64,000 nt of DNA from the NCBI RefSeq assembly GCF_001884185.1, contig NZ_MAOE01000037.1:124001-188000 (forward strand), in the 5' to 3' direction. The notes under the pieces are model-generated. The model worked only from the letters and a program-made list of their open reading frames with translations. It had not been told where the DNA came from and did no database searches. This document shows positions 41,983 to 52,300 of this stretch, one piece after another; the stretch's first letter is position 1; every line of letters begins with the position of its first letter. Origin of the DNA: Bacillus albus. Lineage in GTDB: Bacteria; Bacillota; Bacilli; Bacillales; Bacillaceae_G. Made by a program: the position numbers and the translations under genes.

Positions 41983-42011
41983 ATTCTACGCAATACATAC
42001 TCTTTCGTCAA
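41983..42011 (-). promoter_or_regulatory. Promoter of the preQ1 riboswitch-queT transcript
   Basis: TTGACG (42006-42011), a 17-base spacer and TAGAAT (41983-41988) on the minus strand. It would start transcription about 20 bases before the aptamer. Confidence 0.75.
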
Positions 42012-42091
42012 TAGATTCCTATCATGAACTACCTTTTTTCTTTTAGACAACGTATAATAAAACATATGAAAGTTTTAGGAGGTTTCACTTC

Positions 42092-42964
42092 ATGACAGCA
42101 ACAATTCAAAATGAAAAAGTGATCGTTTCCATTTCTGACAAAGGTGCAGAATTACAAAGCGTTCGCTTAAAAGAAGATAACACTGAATACTTATGGCAAG
42201 GCGATTCTACTTATTGGGGGCGCCGCGCACCAATTTTATTCCCAATTGTCGGTCGATTAGTAGATAATACATACTACGTAGATGGTAAACCATATTCTTT
42301 AACACAACACGGCTTTGCTCGTGACCTTACATTCACTGTGAAAGAACAAAGTGAAACGAAAATCACTTATATTGTTACTAATAATGAAGAAACATTAAAA
42401 AAATACCCATACGAATTCGAATTACTTGTTTCTTATGAGCTAGACGGACAAATCGTTCATGTAACATATGAAGTAAATAATCCTGCTTCAAAAGAGATGT
42501 TCTTCTCAATCGGAGCACATCCTGGTTTCAACTTCCCGTTATTAGAGGGCGAATCATTTACAGATTATCATTTATCCTTTAATGGTTCTGAACGCATAGA
42601 AACAAGCGTATTAGAAGGACCTTACCTTTCAAGCAAAAAACAATTAATCGCTGAAAATACGAATGAATTACCACTTACATACGATTTATTTAAAAATGAT
42701 GCACTTATTTTTGAAAATATGAACACGGATGAAATCTCTATTCGTTCTCATAAACATAATAAATTTGTAAAAGTAGAATTTGACGGATTCCCATTTGTCG
42801 GCGTATGGACACCAGGCGAGAATGCACCTTTCTTATGTATTGAACCTTGGTACGGAATTGCCGATGAAGTAACTCCAGCAAAAGATTTCAAGGAAAAAAA
42901 AGGAATTCAATCTTTACAAGCGAATGAAACATTTACATGTCGTTATAGCATTACAATCGGCTAA
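42092..42964 (+). CDS. Aldose 1-epimerase family protein (LacX/YeaD-like)
   Basis: A 290-residue mutarotase-fold protein. Signature segments are ISDKGAELQSVRLKEDNTEY, WGRRAPILFPIVGRL, LTQHGFARDLTF with a catalytic His, FFSIGAHPGFNFPL with the second His, and CIEPWYGIADE with a likely catalytic Glu. It interconverts anomers of a hexose or hexose phosphate; the exact sugar is unknown. GGAGG precedes the ATG. No sugar genes lie nearby, so its pathway cannot be inferred. Confidence 0.9.
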   Translation: MTATIQNEKVIVSISDKGAELQSVRLKEDNTEYLWQGDSTYWGRRAPILFPIVGRLVDNTYYVDGKPYSLTQHGFARDLTFTVKEQSETKITYIVTNNEETLKKYPYEFELLVSYELDGQIVHVTYEVNNPASKEMFFSIGAHPGFNFPLLEGESFTDYHLSFNGSERIETSVLEGPYLSSKKQLIAENTNELPLTYDLFKNDALIFENMNTDEISIRSHKHNKFVKVEFDGFPFVGVWTPGENAPFLCIEPWYGIADEVTPAKDFKEKKGIQSLQANETFTCRYSITIG

Positions 42965-43033
42965 TTACTCTATCCCCTACTTTAAAGAAACATATAAGTA
43001 GGGGATCATCTTATCATTTGGAGGTTTCTCATT

Positions 43034-43420
43034 TTGATTGAAGTATATATTGATGGTGCATCAAAAGGAAATCCTGGTCCTTCTGGTGCGGGAGTATTTA
43101 TTAAAGGGGTTCAACCAGCTGTACAATTATCATTACCCCTCGGGACAATGTCCAATCATGAAGCAGAATACCACGCTTTACTTGCGGCATTAAAATATTG
43201 CACGGAGCATAATTATAACATTGTCTCTTTTCGTACAGATTCGCAACTTGTCGAGCGAGCTGTCGAAAAAGAATACGCAAAAAATAAAATGTTTGCACCT
43301 TTATTAGAAGAAGCACTGCAGTACATAAAAAATTTCGACCTCTTTTTTATTAAGTGGATTCCAAGTAGTCAAAATAAAGTTGCTGATGAGTTAGCTAGAA
43401 AGGCTATCTTACAAAATTAA
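43034..43420 (+). CDS. RNase HI-like ribonuclease
   Basis: A 128-residue RNase H-fold protein with the four acidic residues in place: D7 (VYIDGASKGNPGPSGAG), E45 (SNHEAEYHALL), D69 (SFRTDSQLVE) and D118 (NKVADELARKA). It should therefore be able to cleave the RNA strand of RNA-DNA hybrids, unlike the longer relative at 40612. The start is TTG at 43034 with GGAGG about 9 bases upstream. It is followed after 7 bases by a DMT transporter gene and may be co-transcribed with it. Confidence 0.88.
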   Translation: MIEVYIDGASKGNPGPSGAGVFIKGVQPAVQLSLPLGTMSNHEAEYHALLAALKYCTEHNYNIVSFRTDSQLVERAVEKEYAKNKMFAPLLEEALQYIKNFDLFFIKWIPSSQNKVADELARKAILQN

Positions 43421-43427
43421 CGGGGGT

Positions 43428-44339
43428 ATGAGTGTGAAAAAAGATTGGATTGCTCCTCTTGCTTTATTATTTGTCTCTTTTATTTGGGGAGCTACGTTTG
43501 TTGTCGTTCAAAATGCTATGTCTTTCGTTGGTCCATTTACTTTTAATGGTATTCGCTTTTTATTAGCTGGAATTATTTTATTATTCGTTCAAATGATTTT
43601 CGCAAAAAAAACTTCAAAACAAGATATAAAACAGAGTAGCCTTGCTGGATTAATCGTTGGATTCTTTTTATGTGTTGGCTATGTGTTACAAACATTCGGC
43701 TTACTTTATACAACTTCTTCAAAAGCAGGATTCTTAACAGGGCTTAGTATCGTTATGGTACCTATTTTGTCTTTTATCTTTTTAAAACAAAAAGCTACTA
43801 TTTTTATCGTAATGGGCATTGCTGTAGCAACAGCAGGTTTATACTTATTAACAGCTGGTGATTCATTTCAATTAAACATTGGAGATATACTCGTTCTCGG
43901 TTGCGCGGTTGCTTTCGCTGCTCACATTCTTGTTAATGGCTTCTTCTCTAAGAAAATATCACCTTTATTGTTAAGTACGTCGCAAGTGTTAGCTGTCGGT
44001 ATGTTTTCTTCTATTTGCGCCTTTTTGTTTGAAGATTGGGAAAAATTATTTTCAGCAACACTATGGACGAATTCTTCCTTTTTATTCGCCCTATTTCTAA
44101 CTTCCCTATTCGCAACATCCATTGCTTTTTTCATTCAAACATCAGCGCAAAAACATACGTCTCCAACGAGAGTAGCCATTATTTTCGCAATGGAGCCCGT
44201 TTTCGCTGCCTTAACAGGCGTTCTCGTTGCAAACGAACAACTTTCTATTTCCGCTATTATCGGATGCCTCTGTATTTTCCTAGGCATGGTGTTTGTTGAA
44301 TTACCTTCCAAAACAAAAAAAGAAGCGCAGGCTGCGTGA
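43428..44339 (+). CDS. DMT superfamily (EamA) transporter
   Basis: A 303-residue protein with ten membrane helices in two EamA repeats: first repeat FVSFIWGATFVVVQNAM to about residue 140, second repeat to EPVFAALTGVLVANEQLSIS. The substrate may be an amino acid or metabolite; export is usual for this group. The ATG at 43428 is almost on its GGGGG ribosome binding site. The GTG two codons later (43434) is better spaced and may be the true start. Confidence 0.88.
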   Translation: MSVKKDWIAPLALLFVSFIWGATFVVVQNAMSFVGPFTFNGIRFLLAGIILLFVQMIFAKKTSKQDIKQSSLAGLIVGFFLCVGYVLQTFGLLYTTSSKAGFLTGLSIVMVPILSFIFLKQKATIFIVMGIAVATAGLYLLTAGDSFQLNIGDILVLGCAVAFAAHILVNGFFSKKISPLLLSTSQVLAVGMFSSICAFLFEDWEKLFSATLWTNSSFLFALFLTSLFATSIAFFIQTSAQKHTSPTRVAIIFAMEPVFAALTGVLVANEQLSISAIIGCLCIFLGMVFVELPSKTKKEAQAA

Positions 44340-44341
44340 AG

Positions 44342-44602
44342 TTACGCTTGTAACTTCCGCATAAAAGCCTTAGCGCTTTTTTTATCTGTAATCTCTTCTT
44401 CTTTCAATCGTTCTAATAACGCAACAAAATAACTCCCATCAAACTGTAACTGATGTTTAATTGTCGCTTCTATTGCCGCGTTCACAATTCCATCAGATGC
44501 ACCAGTATATCCTTGTCCGAACATAATAAACCCTTGTGCTTCCTCTGATAGTTTAAATCCTTTCGTATGTAAGAATGAAAGATAATCTTTTACTGTTTGC
44601 AT
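44342..44602 (-). CDS. Uncharacterised small helical protein
   Basis: An 86-residue protein starting MQTVKDYLSFLHTKGFKLSE, helical with a Gly-rich turn (FIMFGQGYTGASDGIVN) and a basic C terminus (KKSAKAFMRKLQA). I recall similar small proteins in Bacillus but cannot name the family reliably. It converges on the DMT gene with a 2-base gap. A GAAGTTAC/GTAACTTC hairpin spans both gene ends. GTAGGTGGG precedes the ATG. Confidence 0.78.
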   Translation of the reverse strand: MQTVKDYLSFLHTKGFKLSEEAQGFIMFGQGYTGASDGIVNAAIEATIKHQLQFDGSYFVALLERLKEEEITDKKSAKAFMRKLQA

Positions 44603-44785
44603 GCTATTCCCACCTACTCAAAAATTCTCCATCTCCTATCATACATGTTTTTACACGCTATGAGAATGAAATTTATATGACAACTTTGTAAATCTATCCG
44701 AAGTAGACGATAGAGGATTTCCTTACAATATAAAAGAATATGTAAATGGGAACTTATTTTATATTAAAGGGGATAGGGATACAAA

Positions 44786-45346
44786 ATGAAACAAGCACTA
44801 TTAATTATCGATGCTCAGCAAGAATTAATGGATGGCAATGAACAAGAAAATGAAGTTTTTCGTAAAACAGAACTACTATCTACACTAAATACAGCCGTAC
44901 AGAAAGCAATCGATTCAAATGCCCTTGTTGTTTTCGTAAGAGATATCGATGTTGCTTCTGGTAGCGGAGAAGGATTTGAAGTACATAATGAAATTCAAGT
45001 ACCTCAGTCCGCAATCCTTATTAATAAAGCGGCAACAAACGCATTTTATGGCACTTCTTTACTAGAACTTTTAAAAGAAGAAAAGATTGGCCATATCGTT
45101 ATCGGTGGATGTAAAACAGAACATTGCATTGACACCGCTGTTAGAACAGCTACTGTACAAGGATTTGACGTTACATTAATTAAAAATGGTCATTCCACAA
45201 CTAATTCTAACGTATTATCTGCAGAGCAAATTATTGCTCATCATAATAAAATTCTACATGGACATTATAATGTGGATCATTTTTCTATGGTGAGAGATAT
45301 CGAGGAAGACCTATTTCAACCGACTCACGACCAATATCGTGATTAA
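44786..45346 (+). CDS. Isochorismatase-family cysteine hydrolase
   Basis: A 186-residue cysteine hydrolase. The catalytic triad of the family is visible: D9 (LLIIDAQQELMDG), K81 (ILINKAATNAFYGT) and C114 (IGGCKTEHCIDTAVRTA). A Ser/Gly turn near residue 60 replaces the usual aromatic loop. Members hydrolyse amides or vinyl ethers, such as nicotinamide-like substrates; this one is unassigned. The AAAGGGG ribosome binding site is rather distant from the ATG. A terminator follows. Confidence 0.88.
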   Translation: MKQALLIIDAQQELMDGNEQENEVFRKTELLSTLNTAVQKAIDSNALVVFVRDIDVASGSGEGFEVHNEIQVPQSAILINKAATNAFYGTSLLELLKEEKIGHIVIGGCKTEHCIDTAVRTATVQGFDVTLIKNGHSTTNSNVLSAEQIIAHHNKILHGHYNVDHFSMVRDIEEDLFQPTHDQYRD

Positions 45347-45347
45347 T

Positions 45348-45381
45348 AAAAAAGAATCCTTCATTTAGAAGGATTCTTTTT
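45348..45381. terminator. Bidirectional terminator between the cysteine hydrolase and GNAT genes
   Basis: AAAAGAATCCTTC and GAAGGATTCTTTT form a 13 bp perfect stem over 5 bases. Confidence 0.9.
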
Positions 45382-46240
45382 ATCCGAAAATTTGCGCTGC
45401 AATACTGTATAGTTCCCCATTTCTTTTCAAAAAACGATCACTATTTTTCATCATAATTGGTGGTGTATTAACCTTTTGAAAGCCAACAGACTCTAATTGA
45501 TTCATAAAATCGTTTTTCCCCTCTGGTACATCAATTCTTAATTTACCATGATGCTCTCTTGCTAAATAATGCACAATCCTCATTGCCATCGCATCATCTT
45601 CAGCAACAACCGGACCTATTATTTTATTTTCTGGTGTTTGTATACTTAAACCGTAACCTAATACATTTTGTTCCTTATCCTTTACAACGATACACTGTTC
45701 ACTTTGCATAATTCTTTTCGTTACAAACCCTTTTCTATTTGTTCCAAACGCATATTCATCTAATTTTATTATTTCTTCTAAATCACACTCCTCATAATTC
45801 ATTATATAATCTTCATTTCTCATACAATAATTATTCACATTATACGAGTTACATATGTATTTAGAAACATAGCTTACTGCTCTAAATCCTAATTTTTCAT
45901 ATAAAGGCTTTCCCTCGTCCGTAGCAATAAGCATAATGGGTGTTTGAGCCGATACGCTCTTCATGCATGCATTCTTTATCGCCTTTCCAATCCCGCGTCC
46001 CTTATAATTCGGATGTACAATGACCATTCCAATAGATGCTAATTTCTCCTCATATAATATTATTGCCGCGCTAGCAATGAGTTCCTTTCTCTCATTCCAC
46101 ACACCGTATACAATACCTGAGTCAAAAATAGTCTCAATTTCTTCTCTGTTATAATCCCATCCAATATTAGAAGATACTGCTACAATATCGCCTATTTGTT
46201 CTTCCCTAAGACGCTCCACCTTAATTTCCAATTCAAGCAT
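45380..46240 (-). CDS. Double-GNAT acetyltransferase
   Basis: A 286-residue protein with an N-terminal GNAT domain (about 1-130) containing the acetyl-CoA-binding motif VIVHPNYKGRGIGKAIKN, and a second, diverged acetyltransferase-like domain (about 145-280, SEQCIVVKDKEQNVLGYGLS). This two-domain arrangement is common among Bacillus N-acetyltransferases of unknown substrate. The ATG at 46240 is only a few bases from GATGGAG, so a weaker start or another codon nearby cannot be excluded. Confidence 0.88.
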   Translation of the reverse strand: MLELEIKVERLREEQIGDIVAVSSNIGWDYNREEIETIFDSGIVYGVWNERKELIASAAIILYEEKLASIGMVIVHPNYKGRGIGKAIKNACMKSVSAQTPIMLIATDEGKPLYEKLGFRAVSYVSKYICNSYNVNNYCMRNEDYIMNYEECDLEEIIKLDEYAFGTNRKGFVTKRIMQSEQCIVVKDKEQNVLGYGLSIQTPENKIIGPVVAEDDAMAMRIVHYLAREHHGKLRIDVPEGKNDFMNQLESVGFQKVNTPPIMMKNSDRFLKRNGELYSIAAQIFG

Positions 46241-46362
46241 ACTCCATCCCCTTATCTAGACATTTAAATCATTATTACCAAATCAACTTGTACATGTTTC
46301 CCTTTATTTGTCACACACATATCCTATTTTGACCAAGACTATATTGGAAATGAGGTGACAAC

Positions 46363-49300
46363 ATGCCCATTACGAATCGATTTTCTACCACCACTAACGG
46401 CGCACTCGCTATTACAGGAAATACTTTAGGATTAAGTAAAATTAGTAATCAAAACCGTGCTGGTACAATCGGAGCAATTGGTGCATTCGCAACTACAAAT
46501 ACTGCTTTACAAGTACCTACTTTTCCTGCTGGTACAACGTTAAACTATACACAAAATAGTTCTACCGCTCTTTTAAATATACCTGCTGGTAGTACGATTC
46601 TTTACGCAGAACTCGTTTGGGGTGGGAACTATTTATCTCGTGATCAAAACATTACGAGTGTATTAGGAAACCCGGTTTCTTTTACAACACCTGTTTCAAC
46701 ATACTCGATTACTCCTTCAGCTGTTACAGCTTCAAATCAAACTTTCGTTTCAAATTCTATTACATTTGGCTTTTACACGCGTTCAGCAGACGTAACAACC
46801 CTTATTCAAGCTGGAGGTTCTGGTTCTTATACTACGGGAGCTGTCCCTGGACTTGTAGATCCTATAGATGCTTCTAATGGAACAATTAATTCAGCCGGAT
46901 GGACGCTTATCGTCGCTTATCAAAACGGGACATTACCAGCAAGAAACTTAACAATTTACGTAGCTGGAAACCGTGTTTCTGCTGATACTGGTAGTGCAGA
47001 TGTAGCTGTTTCTGGATTCTTAACACCTTCAGGAGGACCCGTAAGCGGGAGATTATTTTTAAGCTCTATTGAAGGAGATGCAGATATAACAGGGGATCAA
47101 GCGTTATTTGGACCAAATTTCAGTTCATTAAATGCTTTATCTGGGCCAAATAATGCTGTAAATAATTTCTTCAGTTCTCAAGTGAATAATGCGGCTGGAA
47201 ATTTAGATACAACCGGGACATTTGGAACACGAAATCAAAGTGCTTCTACAGGTACAAATATATCTGCAGGGAGGCAAGGTTGGGACATTACTTCTATTGA
47301 TATTTCTCCTTATTTAACAAATTCTCAAGTGTCCGCCGCAATCCGTTTAACCACTAACGGAGATGCATATATGTTAAATACAGTCGGGTTACAAATTAAT
47401 ATAAACTCACCAAACATACAAGCAACGAAAAGCGTGAATAAAAGCGTCGCAGCAATTGGAGATGTTCTCACTTATACCGTTACTATCCCTAATACCGGGC
47501 TTCTTCCCGCCAATAACGTTATTTTTATAGACAGTCTTCCTAACGGCACTTCCTTCATACCTGGCACTGTAACAGTAGATAACATACCACAAACAAATGC
47601 AAATCCGGCTGCTGGTATATCTCTTGGAACAATTAATAACAGTGCTTCTCGTACAGTAACTTTTCAAGCAACTGTCGTTTCTCTTCCAAATCAAAACCCT
47701 ATCTCTAACACCGCTAATATTACATTTCAATATACACCAATTGCCGGTGGAACGACTTTTAATGGTCTTGCAACAAGCAACTCTGCTGGGACACAAATTA
47801 ACCTGGCAGATATTAATGGTATAAAATCAGTTAACAAAATTTTTACTGATATTGGCGAAACGTTAACTTATAGTATCGCCTTAGCTAATATAGGAAATAT
47901 CGCAGCAACGAACGTTATATACACGGATCCGATTCCTAGCGGGACTACTTTCATTCCAGGAAGTGTAACTGTTAACGGCGTTACGCAAGCTGGCGCAAAT
48001 CCCGCTAATGGTATAGCAATTGGATCTATTGCTGCTAATTCTACGACTACTGTTTCATTTCAAGTACTCGTTCCTTCTATCCCACAAACAAATCCAATAT
48101 TAAATAGTGGCACGACAACATATCAATACATTCCTGTACCAAATCAACCTGCAGTAAGCGGGACTGATACGACCAATATTGTATCTACTCAAGTGAATAA
48201 CGCTACTGTAACTATGGCAAAAGCAGTAGATAAAAATTTTGCAGATATTGGTGATACATTAACTTACAACGTTTCCTTTACAGGTACAGGTAATACGAAT
48301 GCAAACAATGTTATTTTTACAGATATCATTCCTACTGGTACAACTTTTGTTCTAAACAGTTTAACAATAGATGGCACGACACAAGTTGGCGCAAATCCCG
48401 CAAACGGCGTAAATATAGGATCTATTCCAACTGGTACAACAAAAAACATTTCATTTCAAGTAGTAGTAAATACAATTCCAGCGTCGAATGTCATAACTAA
48501 TGGATCAAGCGCTTCTTATCAGTACACGGTCAACCCTAGCCAATCTCCCGTTACGAAAAACATTTCTTCGAATCTCGTTTCCACTCAAATTAACAATGCA
48601 AATTTAACTTTAACAAAATCAACAAATAAACAATTTGCTACAATTGGCGAAACAATCAGTTATACGATTCTTATTACAAACAATGGAAATACAGCTGCTA
48701 CTAACGTGCAACTAACAGATCCACTTCCAAATGGAACGATATTAACTCCTGGTACTGTAACACTAAACGGAGTTTTGCAAAATGTAGATTCTCTCGTCGC
48801 TTTATCTATAGGAACAATTCCTGGCGGAGCTACTTTTACACTTTCTTTCCAAGTAATAGTCATCAATATTACTGCACAAAACCCTATCATTAATAACGCT
48901 TTTGCCTCTTACATTTACACTGTAAATCCAAGCTTGCCACCCACTTCAAAAACAGCAAATTCTAATTCTGTTACATCAACAATTAGACTCGCAAACCTTC
49001 AAGCTACTAAGTCTGTAGATAAAACATTTGCGGAAGTTGGAGATGTATTAACTTATACCTTTTCTCTTACAAACGATGGAAATGTTGCGGCGAACAATGT
49101 AGTACTATCCGACTCAATTGCGAATGGTACTGCCTTTGTACCAAACAGCGTTACAATTAACAATGTTGCTCAGCCAGGCGTTACACCAGCTAGCATCAAT
49201 ATCGGTAGCATCAATGCTAATACTACAATTACAGCTTCATTCGAAGTATTAATAACTAGCATTCCAAACCCAAATCCTATTTCAAATAGCGCTTCTATTT

Positions 49301-52300
49301 CCTATAACTTTATCGTCGATCCAAATGCTTCACCTGTAAGTAAAAACACAACTTCAACCACTACATTTACTCAAGTGAATGATGCAAATGTCGTTTCAAC
49401 CAAAGCAGTGGATCGAGCGTTTGCTACTGTTGGGGATGTATTAACTTATACCGTTACTTTGGCGAATGCAGGAAGTGTTTCCGCTGATGGTCCTACTTTT
49501 GTTGATACGAATCCAGACGGTACTACCTTTATCCCAAATACTTTCCTTATTAATGGTGTACTCCAAAATAACGTCGATCCAAATGTCGGTGTTCCGTTAC
49601 CTTCTATTCCTGCTAACGGCTCACTTACCGTCTCTTATCAAGTAACTGTCACCTCTTTACCAACACAAAATCCAACAATAAATTCATCTAGTACACAGTA
49701 TAGCTTTATTCTAAATCCAGGCGATCCACCAACGATAGAAACATCTTTAAGTAATACTGTAAGTACACAAATTAATTTAGCAAATGTAATTATTTTCAAA
49801 GATGTAGATTTAACTATCGCTGATGTTGGGCAACCAATCACATATACAATTGCCTTAGCTAACCCAGGAAATACTCCAGCAGATAATGTAGTCGTTACCG
49901 ATATACTTCCACCTGGTACAATTCTCGTACCAAATAGTATTTTTATAGGGGGTGCTTTACAGCTAGGTGCGGATCCAAGTGCCGGCCTTCAAGTTGGTAC
50001 GATTCCAGCAGGCGGCATTACAACAATTGTTTTCCAAATTAGTGCAAATAGTTTACCTTCACCAAATCCAGTTCAAAACAGTGCTGCACTTCAATATAGC
50101 TTTATCGCAGATCCAAATTCACCTGCTGTTGTTAGAAATGCTACTAGCAATATAGTAACGACACAAATAAATACCGCTAATATTGTTGCTACGAAACTAA
50201 CAAGTACAAATTCCGCTGATGTTGGCGATATCATAACGTATGCTACAATTTTAACGAATAACGGCAATATCCCTGCCTCTAATGTAACGTTTACAGATAT
50301 CATTCCAGCTGATACCATCTTCCTTCCTAATACTGTAACGATTAACGGCGTCCCTATAGCCAATGCAAACCCTGCTAACGGCATTCTTATTGGTACGATA
50401 GGAGCAAATTCATCACGTACTGTTGCATTCCAAGTTTCTGTACCAACTATTCCTAGTACAAATCCAATTCCAAATCAATCAAGTACTACATTCCAATACA
50501 CGTACGATCCAGCCAAACCAACCGTCATGCAGATGGTTGCCTCCAATACTGTACAGACAACTATTAATAATGCAACGATTACCGCTGCAAAATCTGCAGA
50601 TAAACAGTTTGCGAACGTAAATGATATTATTACGTACACGACTACTTTAACGAATAACGGGAACACACTTGCATCAAATATAGTCTTTACCGATGCAATT
50701 CCAAGCGGGACATCTTTTATTCCAAATAGTGTAACAGTAAATGGGAATATACTGCCTAATGTAAATCCAACGAATGGAATAGCAATTGATCCTATAAGTC
50801 CGAATGCAAATACGATAATTTCGTTCCAGGTGCAAGTAAACTCCATCCCGAATCCGAATCCAATCCCGAACCAAAGTAACACAACGTACCAATATGTCGT
50901 AGACCCGAATTTACCTCCAGCATCCGCCAATGCATCAAGTAATGTAATAACAACTCAAATTAACAACGCTACGATTATCGCTACGAAGTCAGTGAACACA
51001 CCGAATGCTGCAATTGGAGATATCGTTACTTATACAATTGCAGTTACGAACACAGGAAATATCCCTGCTAGTGCTACAGTTTTAACAGATGGACTCGGAC
51101 CAGGTGCATCCTTCATCCCAAATTCCGTTACAATAAATAACATTTCACAACCTGGATTAGATCCTTCATTAGGTATTCATTTAGACGATATTGCACCAGG
51201 AGGCACTACTTTCCTTACATTCCAAGTGAAAATCCTCGCTATTCCACCTAGTGGAACTTTAACGAATAACGCTCTTGTAAACTATGAATATGCAGTGAAT
51301 CCAACTGAAACACCAGCTGTTGGTAGTATCGTTACAAACACGACAGTTACACCGATTGTTGATGCTACTTTAGTAATAAATAAAAATGCTAGTACAACTT
51401 TTGCTACAATTGAAGATACAATTACATTCACTTCAGTTGTTACAAACACAGGAAATACTACCGCTAACAACGTTGTATTTACAGATTCCATTCCAAATGG
51501 TACCGCCTTTGTCCCAAATAGCTTTAAGATAAATGGTGTAACAATCCCGAATGCAAATCCACAAAACGGTATTACTATTGGTAACTTGAATTCAAATGCA
51601 TCCGTTACACTTAGTTTTCAAGTGAATATTACAACTCTTCCAAATCCTAATCCCATTCCAAATCAATCATCGCTTCAATACAGCTTTATTGTTGATATAA
51701 ATGAGTCGCCTGTTTCACGAACAGTTCAATCCAATACATCTTTTACACAAGTAAATACTGCCTCCGTTATCGCAACAAAAACTGCAAGCAGTGCATTTGC
51801 TGCTGTTGGAGATACAATTACGTATACAACTACTCTTACTAATAGTGGAAATACTATCGCAAACACACCTGTTTTTATCGATATATTACCACCTGAACTT
51901 TCATTCGTTCCTGATAGCGTACAAATTAATACAATCCCACAACTTGGATTTAGACCAGATAGCGGGATTTCTTTAGACCCCATTCCAGTTGGAGGAACGA
52001 CAATAATTAGTTTTCAAGCGATCGTTGGCTCAATACCAGCTACAAATCCAACATTAAACCAATCTAGCACAACATACTCTATTATTGTTGATCCTAACCA
52101 GCCACCAGTGACAGAAACAGCTACAAGTACTCCAACTTTAGTTCAAATTAACGAAGCAATTATTCAAGCAACGAAAAGTGTTGATCGACTTTTTTCTGAC
52201 ATCGCACCTGGAAATTCATTTTTAACGTATACAGTTTTATTAGAGAATATAGGAAACACGACTGCTACGAATATCATGTTTACAGATCCAATTCCAAATA

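Noticed and set aside
46300-46362. SigmaK promoter for the giant gene
   Set aside because: CATATCCTA fits the -10, but no AC is found 16-17 bases upstream, so I mention it only as a hint and do not list it as a feature.
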